64,000 bases of DNA from NCBI RefSeq assembly GCF_030503615.1, contig NZ_CP129963.1, forward strand, positions 3,348,001 through 3,412,000, read 5' to 3'. Positions 52,018 through 60,487 of this stretch are shown piece after piece. Below the pieces are notes generated by a model. The model was not told the origin of the DNA, ran no database searches, and worked only from the letters and a program-made list of their open reading frames with translations. The position numbers and the translations under genes were made by a program. Each line of letters begins with the position of its first letter. Within the stretch, counting starts at the first letter, position 1. This stretch comes from Sphingobacterium sp. BN32. GTDB lineage: Bacteria; Bacteroidota; Bacteroidia; Sphingobacteriales; Sphingobacteriaceae.

Positions 52018-53106
52018 CTAGTGATGAGCGTGTTCTTCTACCGCCATACCGATAAACAGGGATGACAACATCGTAAAGATAAACGCCTGTAAAAATGCAA
52101 CCAATAACTCAAGGAAGAATAAGATCAATGTTAATAACATCGACACACCGATACTTCCAGGGATAGTCAATTGATGTTGGAATAAGTAAACGATTGCAAT
52201 TAATCCCATTACCACAGAGTGACCTGCTGTAATGTTTGCAAACAAACGTAGCATTAACGAGAAAGGCTTAGTAAACATACCTAGAACCTCGATTGGCGCT
52301 AATACGAATTTAAAAGGAACCGGTACACCTGGCATCCAAAAGATGTGCTTCCAATAGTCTTTGTTTGCTTTGAATGTCGTGATGACGAACGTAAATAAAG
52401 CTAAACACAAAGTGATGGAGATATTACCTGTAACGTTGAATCCTAGTGGAGTCAATCCTAATAAGTTTAAAGTGAAGATCAAGAAGAATACCGAAAGCAA
52501 ATACGGCATAAATTCTTTGTAACGGTGGCCGATGTTGGGAATCGCCATCTCGTCACGTACGTAAAGCACTAAAGGCTCTAATACACGTGCGAAACCTTTA
52601 GGGATAGCGTTCGCACCGTTTTTATAAGTTTTTGCTAAACCGATGAAACCGATAAACAACAATAATGCTGTCAACATTAAACCTAAAACGTTCTTTGTAA
52701 TCGAGAAATCTAAAGGTTTTGCATTCGTTGCATGATGCTTATCATCATAGGTAATTGTGCCGGCAGCATCTGTTTTATAGATTTTACCGTGGTATAGTTT
52801 GTAATAATTTCCAGCCTTTTCAACTACTTTATCGCCATGTTCAAATTCAGCAGCTGAAAACACATGAAGACCGTTGTCAATCAAAATTACAGGAAGAGCG
52901 AAGCCATAATGCTTGTTTGCTTCTTTATCCACGAAGAACGTCCAATAGTAATCATCCTGTAAGTGATGATCAATGTGTTCTTTGATTTCTTGGTCTTTTG
53001 TTTTCCCCTCAGTTCCATGTGCTTCCTCAGCAGCGAACGAGCGAAATGGGCTTACAGCGATAAATAATACTGCGATAAATAAAAGTACTCTTCTCAGACT
53101 CACCAT
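52018..53106 (-). CDS. atpB: ATP synthase Fo subunit a
   Basis: A protein of 362 residues from ATG 53106; the longer frame to 53250 would overlap the preceding gene and hides the signal peptide MVSLRRVLLFIAVLFIAVSP. As in other Bacteroidota, there is a signal peptide and a long periplasmic N-terminal domain with many His and Asp (about 25-150) before the membrane part. The essential Arg is in MLRLFANITAGHSVVMG, and the last helices end in MLSSLFIGMAVEEHAHH. It provides the proton half-channels. Confidence 0.95.
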   Translation of the reverse strand: MVSLRRVLLFIAVLFIAVSPFRSFAAEEAHGTEGKTKDQEIKEHIDHHLQDDYYWTFFVDKEANKHYGFALPVILIDNGLHVFSAAEFEHGDKVVEKAGNYYKLYHGKIYKTDAAGTITYDDKHHATNAKPLDFSITKNVLGLMLTALLLFIGFIGLAKTYKNGANAIPKGFARVLEPLVLYVRDEMAIPNIGHRYKEFMPYLLSVFFLIFTLNLLGLTPLGFNVTGNISITLCLALFTFVITTFKANKDYWKHIFWMPGVPVPFKFVLAPIEVLGMFTKPFSLMLRLFANITAGHSVVMGLIAIVYLFQHQLTIPGSIGVSMLLTLILFFLELLVAFLQAFIFTMLSSLFIGMAVEEHAHH

Positions 53107-53194
53107 TTTAACTAGTGTTGAATTATGACAAATTTTGCGCAAAAATACAATTTTATTTGGCATTAGTTCATATTTATGAAAACTTTTTGAAAAT

Positions 53195-53599
53195 TTACTT
53201 TTCCACATTGCGACCTTCCGTGTTGAGTAAACGAAATGCAATATAGACATCGAAAAAAAGATATAAAAAGAATACGCCTAAGAAATTCAATTCAATGAAA
53301 TTATTCTCCAATAAATCTAGGCCAGAATGAATAAAAATATAACTCGCAACAGACTTCAATAACATGGCTCCCAGGAATACAAAACCCAATTGCTTAGGCA
53401 TCGCATATTCGGCGCCATACAGGAATAAAATCATCACTAAAGAAGACACTGCACCGAAGGTATACATGCTCGCCAAACTATAGTCCGTTCCAATCCACCA
53501 GTGGTCCTGGTCATTAATCTTAAGGATAAAATAATGAAGCCCGTAGGCAATACCCGTCAGAACAACCAAGTAGATTAAGAATTCGAAAATTTTATTCAT
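53195..53599 (-). CDS. Small membrane protein of the atp operon, unknown function
   Basis: A protein of 134 residues with four hydrophobic helices (FLIYLVVLTGIAYGLHYFIL; YTFGAVSSLVMILFLY; LGFVFLGAMLLKSVASYIFI; FLGVFFLYLFFDVYIAFRLL). Its place between the AtpZ-like gene and atpB, overlapping the former by 8 bp, is that of AtpI-like assembly or ion-supply proteins. Similarity is too low for a firm name. Confidence 0.75.
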   Translation of the reverse strand: MNKIFEFLIYLVVLTGIAYGLHYFILKINDQDHWWIGTDYSLASMYTFGAVSSLVMILFLYGAEYAMPKQLGFVFLGAMLLKSVASYIFIHSGLDLLENNFIELNFLGVFFLYLFFDVYIAFRLLNTEGRNVEK

Positions 53600-53819
53600 T
53601 TTTATTGATATAGTTTACCTGTCTAATAAATTGGTACATCGAAACCAATACACCCAGCATCGTCAATCCCTTCATCCACCACTCTCCCTCAACTTGATAT
53701 TTGCCGTCAAGCCAAGTTCCAACCCAATAGAAAGCATAAATAGTCACGCCCATTTGAAAAGGCATACTCGTGAAAACCAACCACTTATTTACTTTCTTGT
53801 TTGATTTCTCTTCTTTCAA
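53592..53819 (-). CDS. AtpZ/AtpI-family small membrane protein
   Basis: A protein of 75 residues with two helices (WLVFTSMPFQMGVTIYAFYWVGTWLDGKYQ; WMKGLTMLGVLVSMYQFIRQVNYINK), matching the PF09527 type encoded first in many atp operons and thought to help c-ring assembly or Mg/Ca supply. The start appears to be TTG at 53819; the first ATG is 18 codons in and would cut the first helix. It sits about 10 nt behind the predicted transcript start. Confidence 0.8.
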   Translation of the reverse strand: MKEEKSNKKVNKWLVFTSMPFQMGVTIYAFYWVGTWLDGKYQVEGEWWMKGLTMLGVLVSMYQFIRQVNYINKNE

Positions 53820-53835
53820 AGGTATTCGATTTCAG

Positions 53836-53843
53836 CAAATATA
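53836..53843 (-). promoter_or_regulatory. -7 box of the atp operon
   Basis: TATATTTG on the minus strand, an exact TAnnTTTG match, 16 bp before the first gene and just after the helicase stop codon. No clear -33 element was found. Confidence 0.5.
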
Positions 53844-53859
53844 ATTATTTATACCTACG

Positions 53860-56076
53860 CTAGGGCTTCTCAGCCAATATTTCCACATGCCTTTGTGCTA
53901 TCCGAATTGCCGGATAATCCACATCAGGCCCTAACATCGTCTTCAACTCTAATGTTGTCGCTTCGGGGTTCTTTTCTATCAGTGTAACAATCTGGCTTAG
54001 CTCCTGTTCTGTCATCAAATCCGTAGCTTCCAATTCTGTCCCCATGAAATTGATTAAATGTCCATAAATGGTGCCGGCAACCATATTGCGTTTCTCCGCA
54101 ATCTCCGCAATCTCCATTCCATCCTGAAACATTTCTAAAGTAATCGACTTCGTATCCTTTTCTTTTTCATTCTCGGACTCCTTTGGAAGATCATCCTTTG
54201 GCTTCGCCCAGGTTAACAATTCCTCCGAAACCTGATCATTCGACTTCGTTAATGCCTCCGCAATCGTCAAGCTGTGTTTCAATTGCTCGAACTTGCGTTT
54301 AAAATCTAACAACAAGCCTTTCAGCAAAGTCACATACTTCTTCGTACGTTTCTTTACCTTCCATGCTTCTAAATGGGCTTCTAGAGCCTGTAGACAGTCC
54401 TTTTCAAAGGTTGGCAAAAACCAATTCACCGCGGCCTTTGAGCGATCGCAGATTAAATCATAATCGATCTCATCTCGCTTGCTCAATAATCCATGCAGTT
54501 GGCTCATAAACTTATTCGCCACCTGCTCCTGTTTCTTCAACGAATCTAAAATACCGGTCAATACCGTAATCGCCTCTTCCTTCTGCTCCATCTTCTTATC
54601 GCGGTATTCCTCAACAAGTTTTTCGAATTCATCCGTCAACTGATGCCAACGGAACGAGTGCAAAAGAATTTGTCCTAAATAATTCTGTCTGCTCTTTTGC
54701 AGGATATCATCTAGATTACCCATAGCGGCCATCTGCTTCATAAAGTTCACCACCTGATGATCCGTGCGAATAGCAAATGGAGAAATCTTAGATCGCAATA
54801 CCAAACCCTCTAAGCCTGTCAGTCTACTCAGCGCGACATAAACCTGTCCCGCAGCGAATGAAGTACCAGCATCAACGATGGCCTTTTCAAAGGTCAATCC
54901 CTGACTCTTATGGATGGTGATTGCCCATGCCAATCGCAAAGGGAATTGCGAAAAGGTACCTAATACCTCTTCTTCTATCTTATCATCGCCTTTATTGTAG
55001 GAATAACGGATATTCTCCCAAGTTTCCCGCTTCACCACCACATCTTCCTCATCATTTGGAAAAGAAACGATCACTTGGTGCTTATCCAAATTAATATCCT
55101 TAACCGTCCCGATCTTCCCGTTATAATAACGTCGATCCTCCCCTGTGTCATTTTTGATGAACATCACCTGTGCACCGATTCGCAAACTCAGATTCTCGTC
55201 TGCCGGGAACATCGATTGACCAAAATCATCCTTAATCAGCGATTTAATCTGATGCAGCTTCGTATCTAAGCTCATCAGCTTCTCCTGATTGATCTGATCA
55301 GCAAGACGATTATGAGAGGTTAAGGTAATGTACTGCTCGTCTTTTTCCGGAATAAAATCCGGCTTATAATGTGCATTCAGTTCTTCCAACTCTTCAGCAC
55401 TCGTTTCATTATTACGGATGCTATTCAGGACGCGAATAAAAGCATCGTCCTGTTGTCTATAGATCTTTTTTAATTCGATCAATATTGGAGGATGCTGCTT
55501 GAATACCTTGGCATCGAAAAAAAACATACTGCTATAGTAATCTCTCAACACCTGCCACTCACGATCTTGTACGACCGGCGGCAGCTGATATAAGTCGCCG
55601 ATAAACAAAACTTGCACACCACCAAAGGGGCGCATATCCCGACGCACACTCTTCAGTATGACATCGATTGCATCCAAGGTATCTGCGCGTACCATCGAAA
55701 CCTCATCAATCACCAGCAACTCCAACTCTTGAAGAATGGCACGACGTTGCTTCGTCAGCTTAATGGTGCTGAACAGACGATGTTTATTGTAGATAAACTG
55801 ATCAGTTTCACCCCATTGCAAAGGATAATCCTCGATAAAAACACCAAAGGGCAACCAAAACAATGCATGCAGGGTTGTACCTCCGGCATTCATCGCCGCC
55901 ACACCGGTAGGCGCCGTAATTGCCATCTTCTTATAACTATTTTCCCGAATAAACTTCAGGAAGGTGGTCTTACCGGTACCGGCCTTACCTGTTAAAAAGA
56001 TGGGTTGTTGTGTCTGATTGACGAAAGCAACGGCTTGAGCAAAAACATCATTATCAGTATCGAAATTCTGAGACAT
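53860..56076 (-). CDS. PIF1-like/RecD2-type helicase with C-terminal helix-turn-helix
   Basis: A protein of 738 residues. Superfamily 1B motifs: I GKAGTGKTT (30-38), Ia TGVAAMNAGGTTLHALFWLP, II LLVIDEVSMVRADTLD, III LFIGDLYQLPPVV, later SHNRLADQIN and the UvrD-C2-like end AWAITIHKSQGLTFEKAIVDAG .. GQVYVALSRLTGLEGL. The C-terminal 250 residues include a charged coiled region and a RQC-like HTH_40 domain (SITLEMFQDGMEIAEIAEKRNMVAGTIYGHL). A 5'-3' DNA helicase, perhaps acting on G-quadruplex or replication intermediates. Its own promoter box is 21 bp upstream. Confidence 0.9.
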   Translation of the reverse strand: MSQNFDTDNDVFAQAVAFVNQTQQPIFLTGKAGTGKTTFLKFIRENSYKKMAITAPTGVAAMNAGGTTLHALFWLPFGVFIEDYPLQWGETDQFIYNKHRLFSTIKLTKQRRAILQELELLVIDEVSMVRADTLDAIDVILKSVRRDMRPFGGVQVLFIGDLYQLPPVVQDREWQVLRDYYSSMFFFDAKVFKQHPPILIELKKIYRQQDDAFIRVLNSIRNNETSAEELEELNAHYKPDFIPEKDEQYITLTSHNRLADQINQEKLMSLDTKLHQIKSLIKDDFGQSMFPADENLSLRIGAQVMFIKNDTGEDRRYYNGKIGTVKDINLDKHQVIVSFPNDEEDVVVKRETWENIRYSYNKGDDKIEEEVLGTFSQFPLRLAWAITIHKSQGLTFEKAIVDAGTSFAAGQVYVALSRLTGLEGLVLRSKISPFAIRTDHQVVNFMKQMAAMGNLDDILQKSRQNYLGQILLHSFRWHQLTDEFEKLVEEYRDKKMEQKEEAITVLTGILDSLKKQEQVANKFMSQLHGLLSKRDEIDYDLICDRSKAAVNWFLPTFEKDCLQALEAHLEAWKVKKRTKKYVTLLKGLLLDFKRKFEQLKHSLTIAEALTKSNDQVSEELLTWAKPKDDLPKESENEKEKDTKSITLEMFQDGMEIAEIAEKRNMVAGTIYGHLINFMGTELEATDLMTEQELSQIVTLIEKNPEATTLELKTMLGPDVDYPAIRIAQRHVEILAEKP

Positions 56077-56096
56077 AGCAAGTAAAATTACAATGG

Positions 56097-56104
56097 CAAA
56101 TATA
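56097..56104 (-). promoter_or_regulatory. -7 box of the helicase gene
   Basis: TATATTTG on the minus strand, an exact match, 20 bp before the ATG at 56076. Confidence 0.5.
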
Positions 56105-56187
56105 CGTCAATTCGGGCTAAGGACTTCGAAATATGCTTGTATTAATACAAAAGTTATATTATCTTCACCATGTAAACGTAAATAACC

Positions 56188-56694
56188 ATGGCATATATTG
56201 ATAAAAATGATTTGTTCCAAGAGGTTGAAACAAAGTTGACCGAGAAAGGCTTCAAGATTGAGAATGTTGACCAAAACAGACCGTGGGGTGGTTTCTTTGT
56301 TATCAATGAGGATCAAGCACAGGAGTTTGCCAATGCATACTTCGAAGGACTTGACGTTCAAGATTTAAAAATATCCGGCAAACTGAGCCCAAAGATTCTT
56401 ATTGTTGGACCTAACAAACGTCTTTCTTGGCAGTACCATCATCGCAGAGCAGAAATTTGGCGCGTTATTCGCGGCGAAGTGGGCGTAGTAACAAGTCCGA
56501 ACGATGAGGAGCATGAATTAAAAATCTTGAAAGAAGGCGATTCTATCCGCCTTAGTCAAGGAGAGAGACACCGACTGGTAGGTATGGAATCCTATGGCGT
56601 GGTTGCGGAAATCTGGCAACATACCGACGCAGGAAATCCATCGGATGAAGAAGATATTGTACGCGTACAGGATGATTTCGGTCGCGGAGAATAA
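56188..56694 (+). CDS. Cupin, mannose-6-phosphate isomerase type II-like
   Basis: A protein of 168 residues. The cupin metal site is in GPNKRLSWQYHHRRAEIWRVIRGEVGVV and SIRLSQGERHRLVGMESYGVVAEIWQH, as in the C-terminal domain of ManC-type enzymes. The front part RPWGGFFVINEDQAQEFANAYF has the WGxF motif of phosphomannose isomerases. It probably isomerises a sugar phosphate. Many databases label such short proteins phosphoheptose isomerase; I do not see proof. Terminator after the gene. Confidence 0.82.
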   Translation: MAYIDKNDLFQEVETKLTEKGFKIENVDQNRPWGGFFVINEDQAQEFANAYFEGLDVQDLKISGKLSPKILIVGPNKRLSWQYHHRRAEIWRVIRGEVGVVTSPNDEEHELKILKEGDSIRLSQGERHRLVGMESYGVVAEIWQHTDAGNPSDEEDIVRVQDDFGRGE

Positions 56695-56714
56695 TAAACG
56701 ATATTTTAAGGAGA

Positions 56715-56748
56715 AGAGCTGTTCGTTGTGAACAGCTCTTTTTTTTTA
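56715..56748 (+). terminator. Terminator after the cupin gene
   Basis: AGAGCTGTTC, loop GTTGT, GAACAGCTCT, followed by about nine T. Confidence 0.92.
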
Positions 56749-56933
56749 ATGCCGGCTTTTTGAAGGCCATCCAGAAGGTTAATTCCAGCCAGCATTCAAT
56801 CGCAACACGGAGGCATATATACCCTGAAATCTCCCATTTCTTATTGCTTAAGGCTACAGATTATTCGACATCAGCCTTGTCGATCTTAGCAACTGCATCA
56901 AAGCATGATTGCGTTTACTGTTAAGTTTTTTTA

Positions 56934-56941
56934 TATTTTTG
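56934..56941 (+). promoter_or_regulatory. -7 box of parE
   Basis: TATTTTTG, an exact match, 29 bp before the parE ATG. Confidence 0.5.
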
Positions 56942-56970
56942 CAATGGTTCATTCATATCTAGTATAAATT

Positions 56971-58824
56971 ATGACAGCATATAACGAAGACAGTATACGA
57001 TCGCTCGATTGGAAAGAGCATATCCGGTTAAGACCAGGTATGTATATCGGTAAATTGGGAGATGGATCTGCTTACGACGATGGGATTTATGTTTTGCTAA
57101 AAGAAGTCGTGGACAACTCGATTGATGAGTTCGTGATGGGCGCTGGCAAGACGATCGATATTTCAGTCAATGACAATAAGGTTTCCGTGCGTGACTATGG
57201 CCGCGGTATTCCAATCGGTTCTGTTGTCGATGTTGTTTCCAAAATCAATACCGGTGGTAAGTATGATAGCAAGGCCTTTCAAAAATCGGTCGGTTTAAAT
57301 GGTGTGGGTACTAAGGCGGTAAATGCTTTGTCCAATCAATTCACCGTACAGTCCTACCGCCAAGGTCAAACGCGTATTGCGCAGTTCAGTAAAGGCGAAT
57401 TATTAACCGATGAACAAAAAGAAACGACGCAAAGAAACGGCACATCCGTAACTTTCTACCCCGACGACTCTATTTTCAAGAACTATAAATACCGTCTAGA
57501 GTTTGTGGAGAATATGATCTGGAATTATGTTTTCCTTAACTCCGGGTTGACTATTAACTTCAACGGCGAGAAATTCGTTTCAGAAAATGGTCTAAAGGAT
57601 CTATTAGAGCGCAATGTGGACACCGAAGGCATGCGCTATCCTATTATCCATTTACGTGGTGAGGATATCGAAATCGCATTGACCCACGGCCAACAATATG
57701 GCGAGGAATATTACTCCTTCGTCAACGGGCAACATACAACACAAGGCGGAACGCATCAAGCGGCATTCCGCGAAGCCGTTGTAAAAACCATCCGCGAATT
57801 CTATAAAAAAGAGTTTGATGCTTCCGATGTACGTGCTTCTATCATTGGCGCTATCGCCATCAAAGTTCAGGAACCGGTTTTCGAATCGCAGACAAAGACA
57901 AAATTAGGCTCCCAAAGCGTTGGACCCGAAGGACCAACGGTAAGAACTTTCATCAATGACTTCGTGAAAAAAGCATTGGATGACTACCTGCATAAAGACG
58001 CTGCAACGGCAGACGCTTTACTAAAACGTATCATGCAGTCGGAACGCGAGCGCAAAGATATTGCAGGCATCAAGAAGTTGGCCAATGAGCGCGCGAAGAA
58101 AGCCTCGCTACACAACCGAAAACTAAGAGATTGCAAAATTCACTTCAGCGATAAACATGAACGCAATCTAGAAACTACGTTATTCATTACCGAGGGGGAC
58201 TCTGCGAGTGGATCGATCACCAAATCTCGCGATGTACAGACACAAGCAGTTTTCAGCTTAAAGGGTAAGCCTTTGAACTCCTATGGGCTGACTAAGAAGA
58301 TTGTCTACGAAAATGAAGAGTTCAATTTATTGCAGCATGCATTGAATATTGAAGACGGTATCGAAGGACTACGTTACAACAATATCGTCATCGCAACGGA
58401 TGCCGATGTCGACGGGATGCACATTCGCTTACTCCTAATGACGTTTTTCTTGCAGTTCTTCCCCGACTTAGTGAAAGCAGGCCATGTTTCCATTTTACAA
58501 ACGCCATTATTCCGCGTAAGAAATAAGAAAGAAACGATATACTGCTATTCTGACGAGGAAAGACAGCGTGCAATCGCTAAATTGGGAGGTAAGCCGGAGA
58601 TTACCCGATTCAAAGGTCTTGGTGAGATTTCACCTTCCGAGTTCGGTTTGTTTATCGGGAATGACATGCGCTTAGACCCTGTTATTCTTTCAAAAGACAA
58701 TAAGCTTCCACAGTTGCTCGAATACTACATGGGTAAGAATACCCCAGATCGTCAGCAGCACATTGTCAACAACCTTCGGATAGAAGTTGATCTTGAGGAA
58801 GAACTGGCTAAAGAAGCTGTATAA
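56971..58824 (+). CDS. parE: DNA topoisomerase IV subunit B
   Basis: A protein of 617 residues with the GHKL ATPase first: [38 protein letters not shown] (Glu and Asn of the N box), [11 protein letters not shown] and [29 protein letters not shown]. The transducer and Toprim domains follow, with [54 protein letters not shown] and [16 protein letters not shown]. Length and the short C-terminus fit ParE-like proteins of this phylum. It decatenates daughter chromosomes. parC is not within the window. Confidence 0.95.
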   Translation: MTAYNEDSIRSLDWKEHIRLRPGMYIGKLGDGSAYDDGIYVLLKEVVDNSIDEFVMGAGKTIDISVNDNKVSVRDYGRGIPIGSVVDVVSKINTGGKYDSKAFQKSVGLNGVGTKAVNALSNQFTVQSYRQGQTRIAQFSKGELLTDEQKETTQRNGTSVTFYPDDSIFKNYKYRLEFVENMIWNYVFLNSGLTINFNGEKFVSENGLKDLLERNVDTEGMRYPIIHLRGEDIEIALTHGQQYGEEYYSFVNGQHTTQGGTHQAAFREAVVKTIREFYKKEFDASDVRASIIGAIAIKVQEPVFESQTKTKLGSQSVGPEGPTVRTFINDFVKKALDDYLHKDAATADALLKRIMQSERERKDIAGIKKLANERAKKASLHNRKLRDCKIHFSDKHERNLETTLFITEGDSASGSITKSRDVQTQAVFSLKGKPLNSYGLTKKIVYENEEFNLLQHALNIEDGIEGLRYNNIVIATDADVDGMHIRLLLMTFFLQFFPDLVKAGHVSILQTPLFRVRNKKETIYCYSDEERQRAIAKLGGKPEITRFKGLGEISPSEFGLFIGNDMRLDPVILSKDNKLPQLLEYYMGKNTPDRQQHIVNNLRIEVDLEEELAKEAV

Positions 58825-58831
58825 CCTTAAT

Positions 58832-58859
58832 GGGGAGGTTTTCCTCCCCTATTTTTTTA
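58832..58859 (+). terminator. Terminator of parE
   Basis: GGGGAGG, short loop, CCTCCCC, then TATTTTTTT. It lies 15 bp before purU. Confidence 0.85.
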
Positions 58860-58873
58860 CAACCTAACCTAAC

Positions 58874-59716
58874 ATGCATAATCAAACCTTAATTCTCATC
58901 CAGTGCAAGGATGCCGTTGGCCTCGTGGCCATCATTTCCAATGTTTTGGCACAGCACCATCTCAACATCGTTGCGATGCGCGAATTTGTCGATGAAGTCG
59001 ATCGTAAGTTCTTTGTACGCGTCGTTTGTAGCGGAACACTGCACAATAAGAGCAAACTTCAAGAAGATCTCTCCGCGCAGCTTCCCGCGAGCACCCAACT
59101 GACAATCAATCCGGATATTCAAAAGAAGCTTGTTATTCTGGTTACGAAAGAGCATCATTGCCTCGCAGATATCCTGGTTCGTTATTATTTTAAGACCTTA
59201 CAGGCCGACGTTGCCGCCGTTATCGGAAATTACGATACCCTTCAGCATTTTACCGAGAAATTCGATATCCCTTTCCATTATATCTCGCATGAAGGCATAT
59301 CAAAGGAAGCATTTGAATTCGAACTTGCCGAAGCGATAAAACCATACCAGCCGGATTATGTCATCCTAGCCAAGTTTATGCGTATTTTATCGCCGACATT
59401 CGTAAGCCAGTTTCAAGGTAAACTTGTCAACATCCACCATTCCTTTTTGCCTGCCTTCATTGGTGCTAACCCCTATCAGCAAGCACACGACCGCGGTGTA
59501 AAAATTATCGGTGCAACCGCCCACTATGTAACCGATGATCTGGACGAAGGCCCCATTATCGTGCAAAACACCAAATCTATTGACCATAGCTATGACGTGA
59601 CACGCATGCGAACAGCAGGAAAAGAAATCGAAAAAGCAGTACTCGTAAGAGCAATACAGCTACTGACTGAAGATCGCGTGATGCTGAATGGAAATAGGAC
59701 CATTGTGTTCAAGTAG
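58874..59716 (+). CDS. purU: Formyltetrahydrofolate deformylase
   Basis: A protein of 280 residues. N-terminal ACT domain (LILIQCKDAVGLVAIISNVLAQHHLNIVAMREFVDEVDRKFFVRV) and C-terminal formyltransferase fold with YVILAKFMRILSPTFVSQFQGKLVNIHHSFLPAFIGANPYQQAHDRGVKIIGATAHYV and DLDEGPIIVQ. The HHSFLPAF histidine and the downstream Asp are the catalytic set. It hydrolyses 10-formyl-THF to THF and formate, balancing one-carbon pools. Directly after the gene the DNA becomes repeat island 5. Confidence 0.95.
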   Translation: MHNQTLILIQCKDAVGLVAIISNVLAQHHLNIVAMREFVDEVDRKFFVRVVCSGTLHNKSKLQEDLSAQLPASTQLTINPDIQKKLVILVTKEHHCLADILVRYYFKTLQADVAAVIGNYDTLQHFTEKFDIPFHYISHEGISKEAFEFELAEAIKPYQPDYVILAKFMRILSPTFVSQFQGKLVNIHHSFLPAFIGANPYQQAHDRGVKIIGATAHYVTDDLDEGPIIVQNTKSIDHSYDVTRMRTAGKEIEKAVLVRAIQLLTEDRVMLNGNRTIVFK

Positions 59717-59805
59717 TATTTAGTAGTTAGTAGTTAGTATTTAGACCTAGGGCTGCTATAGACATTAGATTTTAGATATTAGAGTATAGTCTTTGAACTT
59801 TTTTA

Positions 59806-59889
59806 TTTAGAAGGGAAATTTGTCTTGAACCGGTTTAGAGGGGAAATTTGTCCTGAACTGGTTTAGAAGGAAAATTTGTCTTGAACCAG
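59806..59889. repeat. Three 28-bp tandem repeats
   Basis: Units start at 59806, 59834 and 59862: TTTAGAAGGGAAATTTGTCT plus TGAACCGG and variants. The third unit merges into the GAACCAGG arm of module A. Confidence 0.85.
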
Positions 59890-60204
59890 GAAAGGAAGGA
59901 TGCAAGGATGAACAGGATATTACGCCATAGGTCTTTATACTAAGTACTAACTACTAAATACTATTGGAAGGATGAACAGGATATTACGCCATAGGTCTTT
60001 ATACTAAGTACTAACTACTAAATACTATTGCAAGGATGAACAGGATCGGGTATAACGTCATTTTAGGGTATGGAGATCGTACGTTTAAAAGGAGACGTTT
60101 AGTGAAACATCTCCAACATTACCAGACCGCTGATCCTGTGCTTCATCGCACACAAAACCCGATCCTGTCAATCCTTAAATCCTTCCTTTCCTGGTTCAAG
60201 ACAA
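59878..60204. repeat. MITE-like element, copy 2, interrupted
   Basis: The left arm starts at 59878 (GTCTTGAACCAGGAAAGGAA) and the right arm is 60161-60204 (GATCCTGTCAATCCTTAAAT plus CCTTCCTTTCCTGGTTCAAG). The AGTG-loop hairpin is at 60091-60114. It shares order and interior with copy 1 at 5417-5634 but carries an insertion of repeated sequence near the left arm. Confidence 0.7.
59904..60046. repeat. 64-bp tandem repeat inside MITE-like copy 2
   Basis: AAGGATGAACAGGAT recurs at 59904, 59968 and 60032, giving two full 64-bp units and a partial third. Each full unit carries the string TACGCCATAGGTCTTTATAC and the CTAACTACTAAATACTATTG end seen in island 2. The flanking words belong to module A, so module B/D was inserted into module A and then duplicated. 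Confidence 0.85.
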
Positions 60205-60283
60205 GCGACTAATCTCTAAAATCTAATATCTAATGTCTATAGCAGCCCTAGGTCTAAATACTAACTACTAAATACTAAATACT

Positions 60284-60345
60284 ACCCAATGTATAACCCA
60301 ATCAAACCCGCTCGAGAGCGGGTTTGATTGGGTTATACATTGGGT
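60284..60345. repeat. Module C palindrome with 30-bp perfect arms
   Basis: ACCCAATGTATAACCCAATC plus AAACCCGCTC pairs exactly with its reverse complement after a 2-nt GA loop. It shares the AATCAAACCCGCT core with 5760-5821. Confidence 0.9.
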
Positions 60346-60487
60346 TTACATTGGGTTTTAAAGGGGACTGAATCGAAGGAGGTCGGATGTATCCAAGACG
60401 TCTGTGTGATTTATATCACTTTTCCCCCCTACCCCTCATTACTTTTTATTTGCTTAAATATTTGCTATTTGCGATGCACAGATAAAG

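Larger units (their letters stand above)
59717..60487. other. Intergenic repeat island 5 (largest)
   Basis: 771 bp without a credible gene. In order: module B strings (59717-59790), three 28-bp tandem units (59806-59889), MITE-like copy 2 (59878-60204) interrupted by a 64-bp tandem, module B again (about 60216-60284), a 62-bp hairpin-like palindrome (60284-60345), a GGGGACTGAATCGAAG flank also present in island 1, and about 110 bp leading to the next gene. Confidence 0.8.

Noticed and set aside
53107-53250. N-terminal extension of atpB
   Set aside because: It would overlap the preceding gene and bury the signal peptide that starts at 53106.
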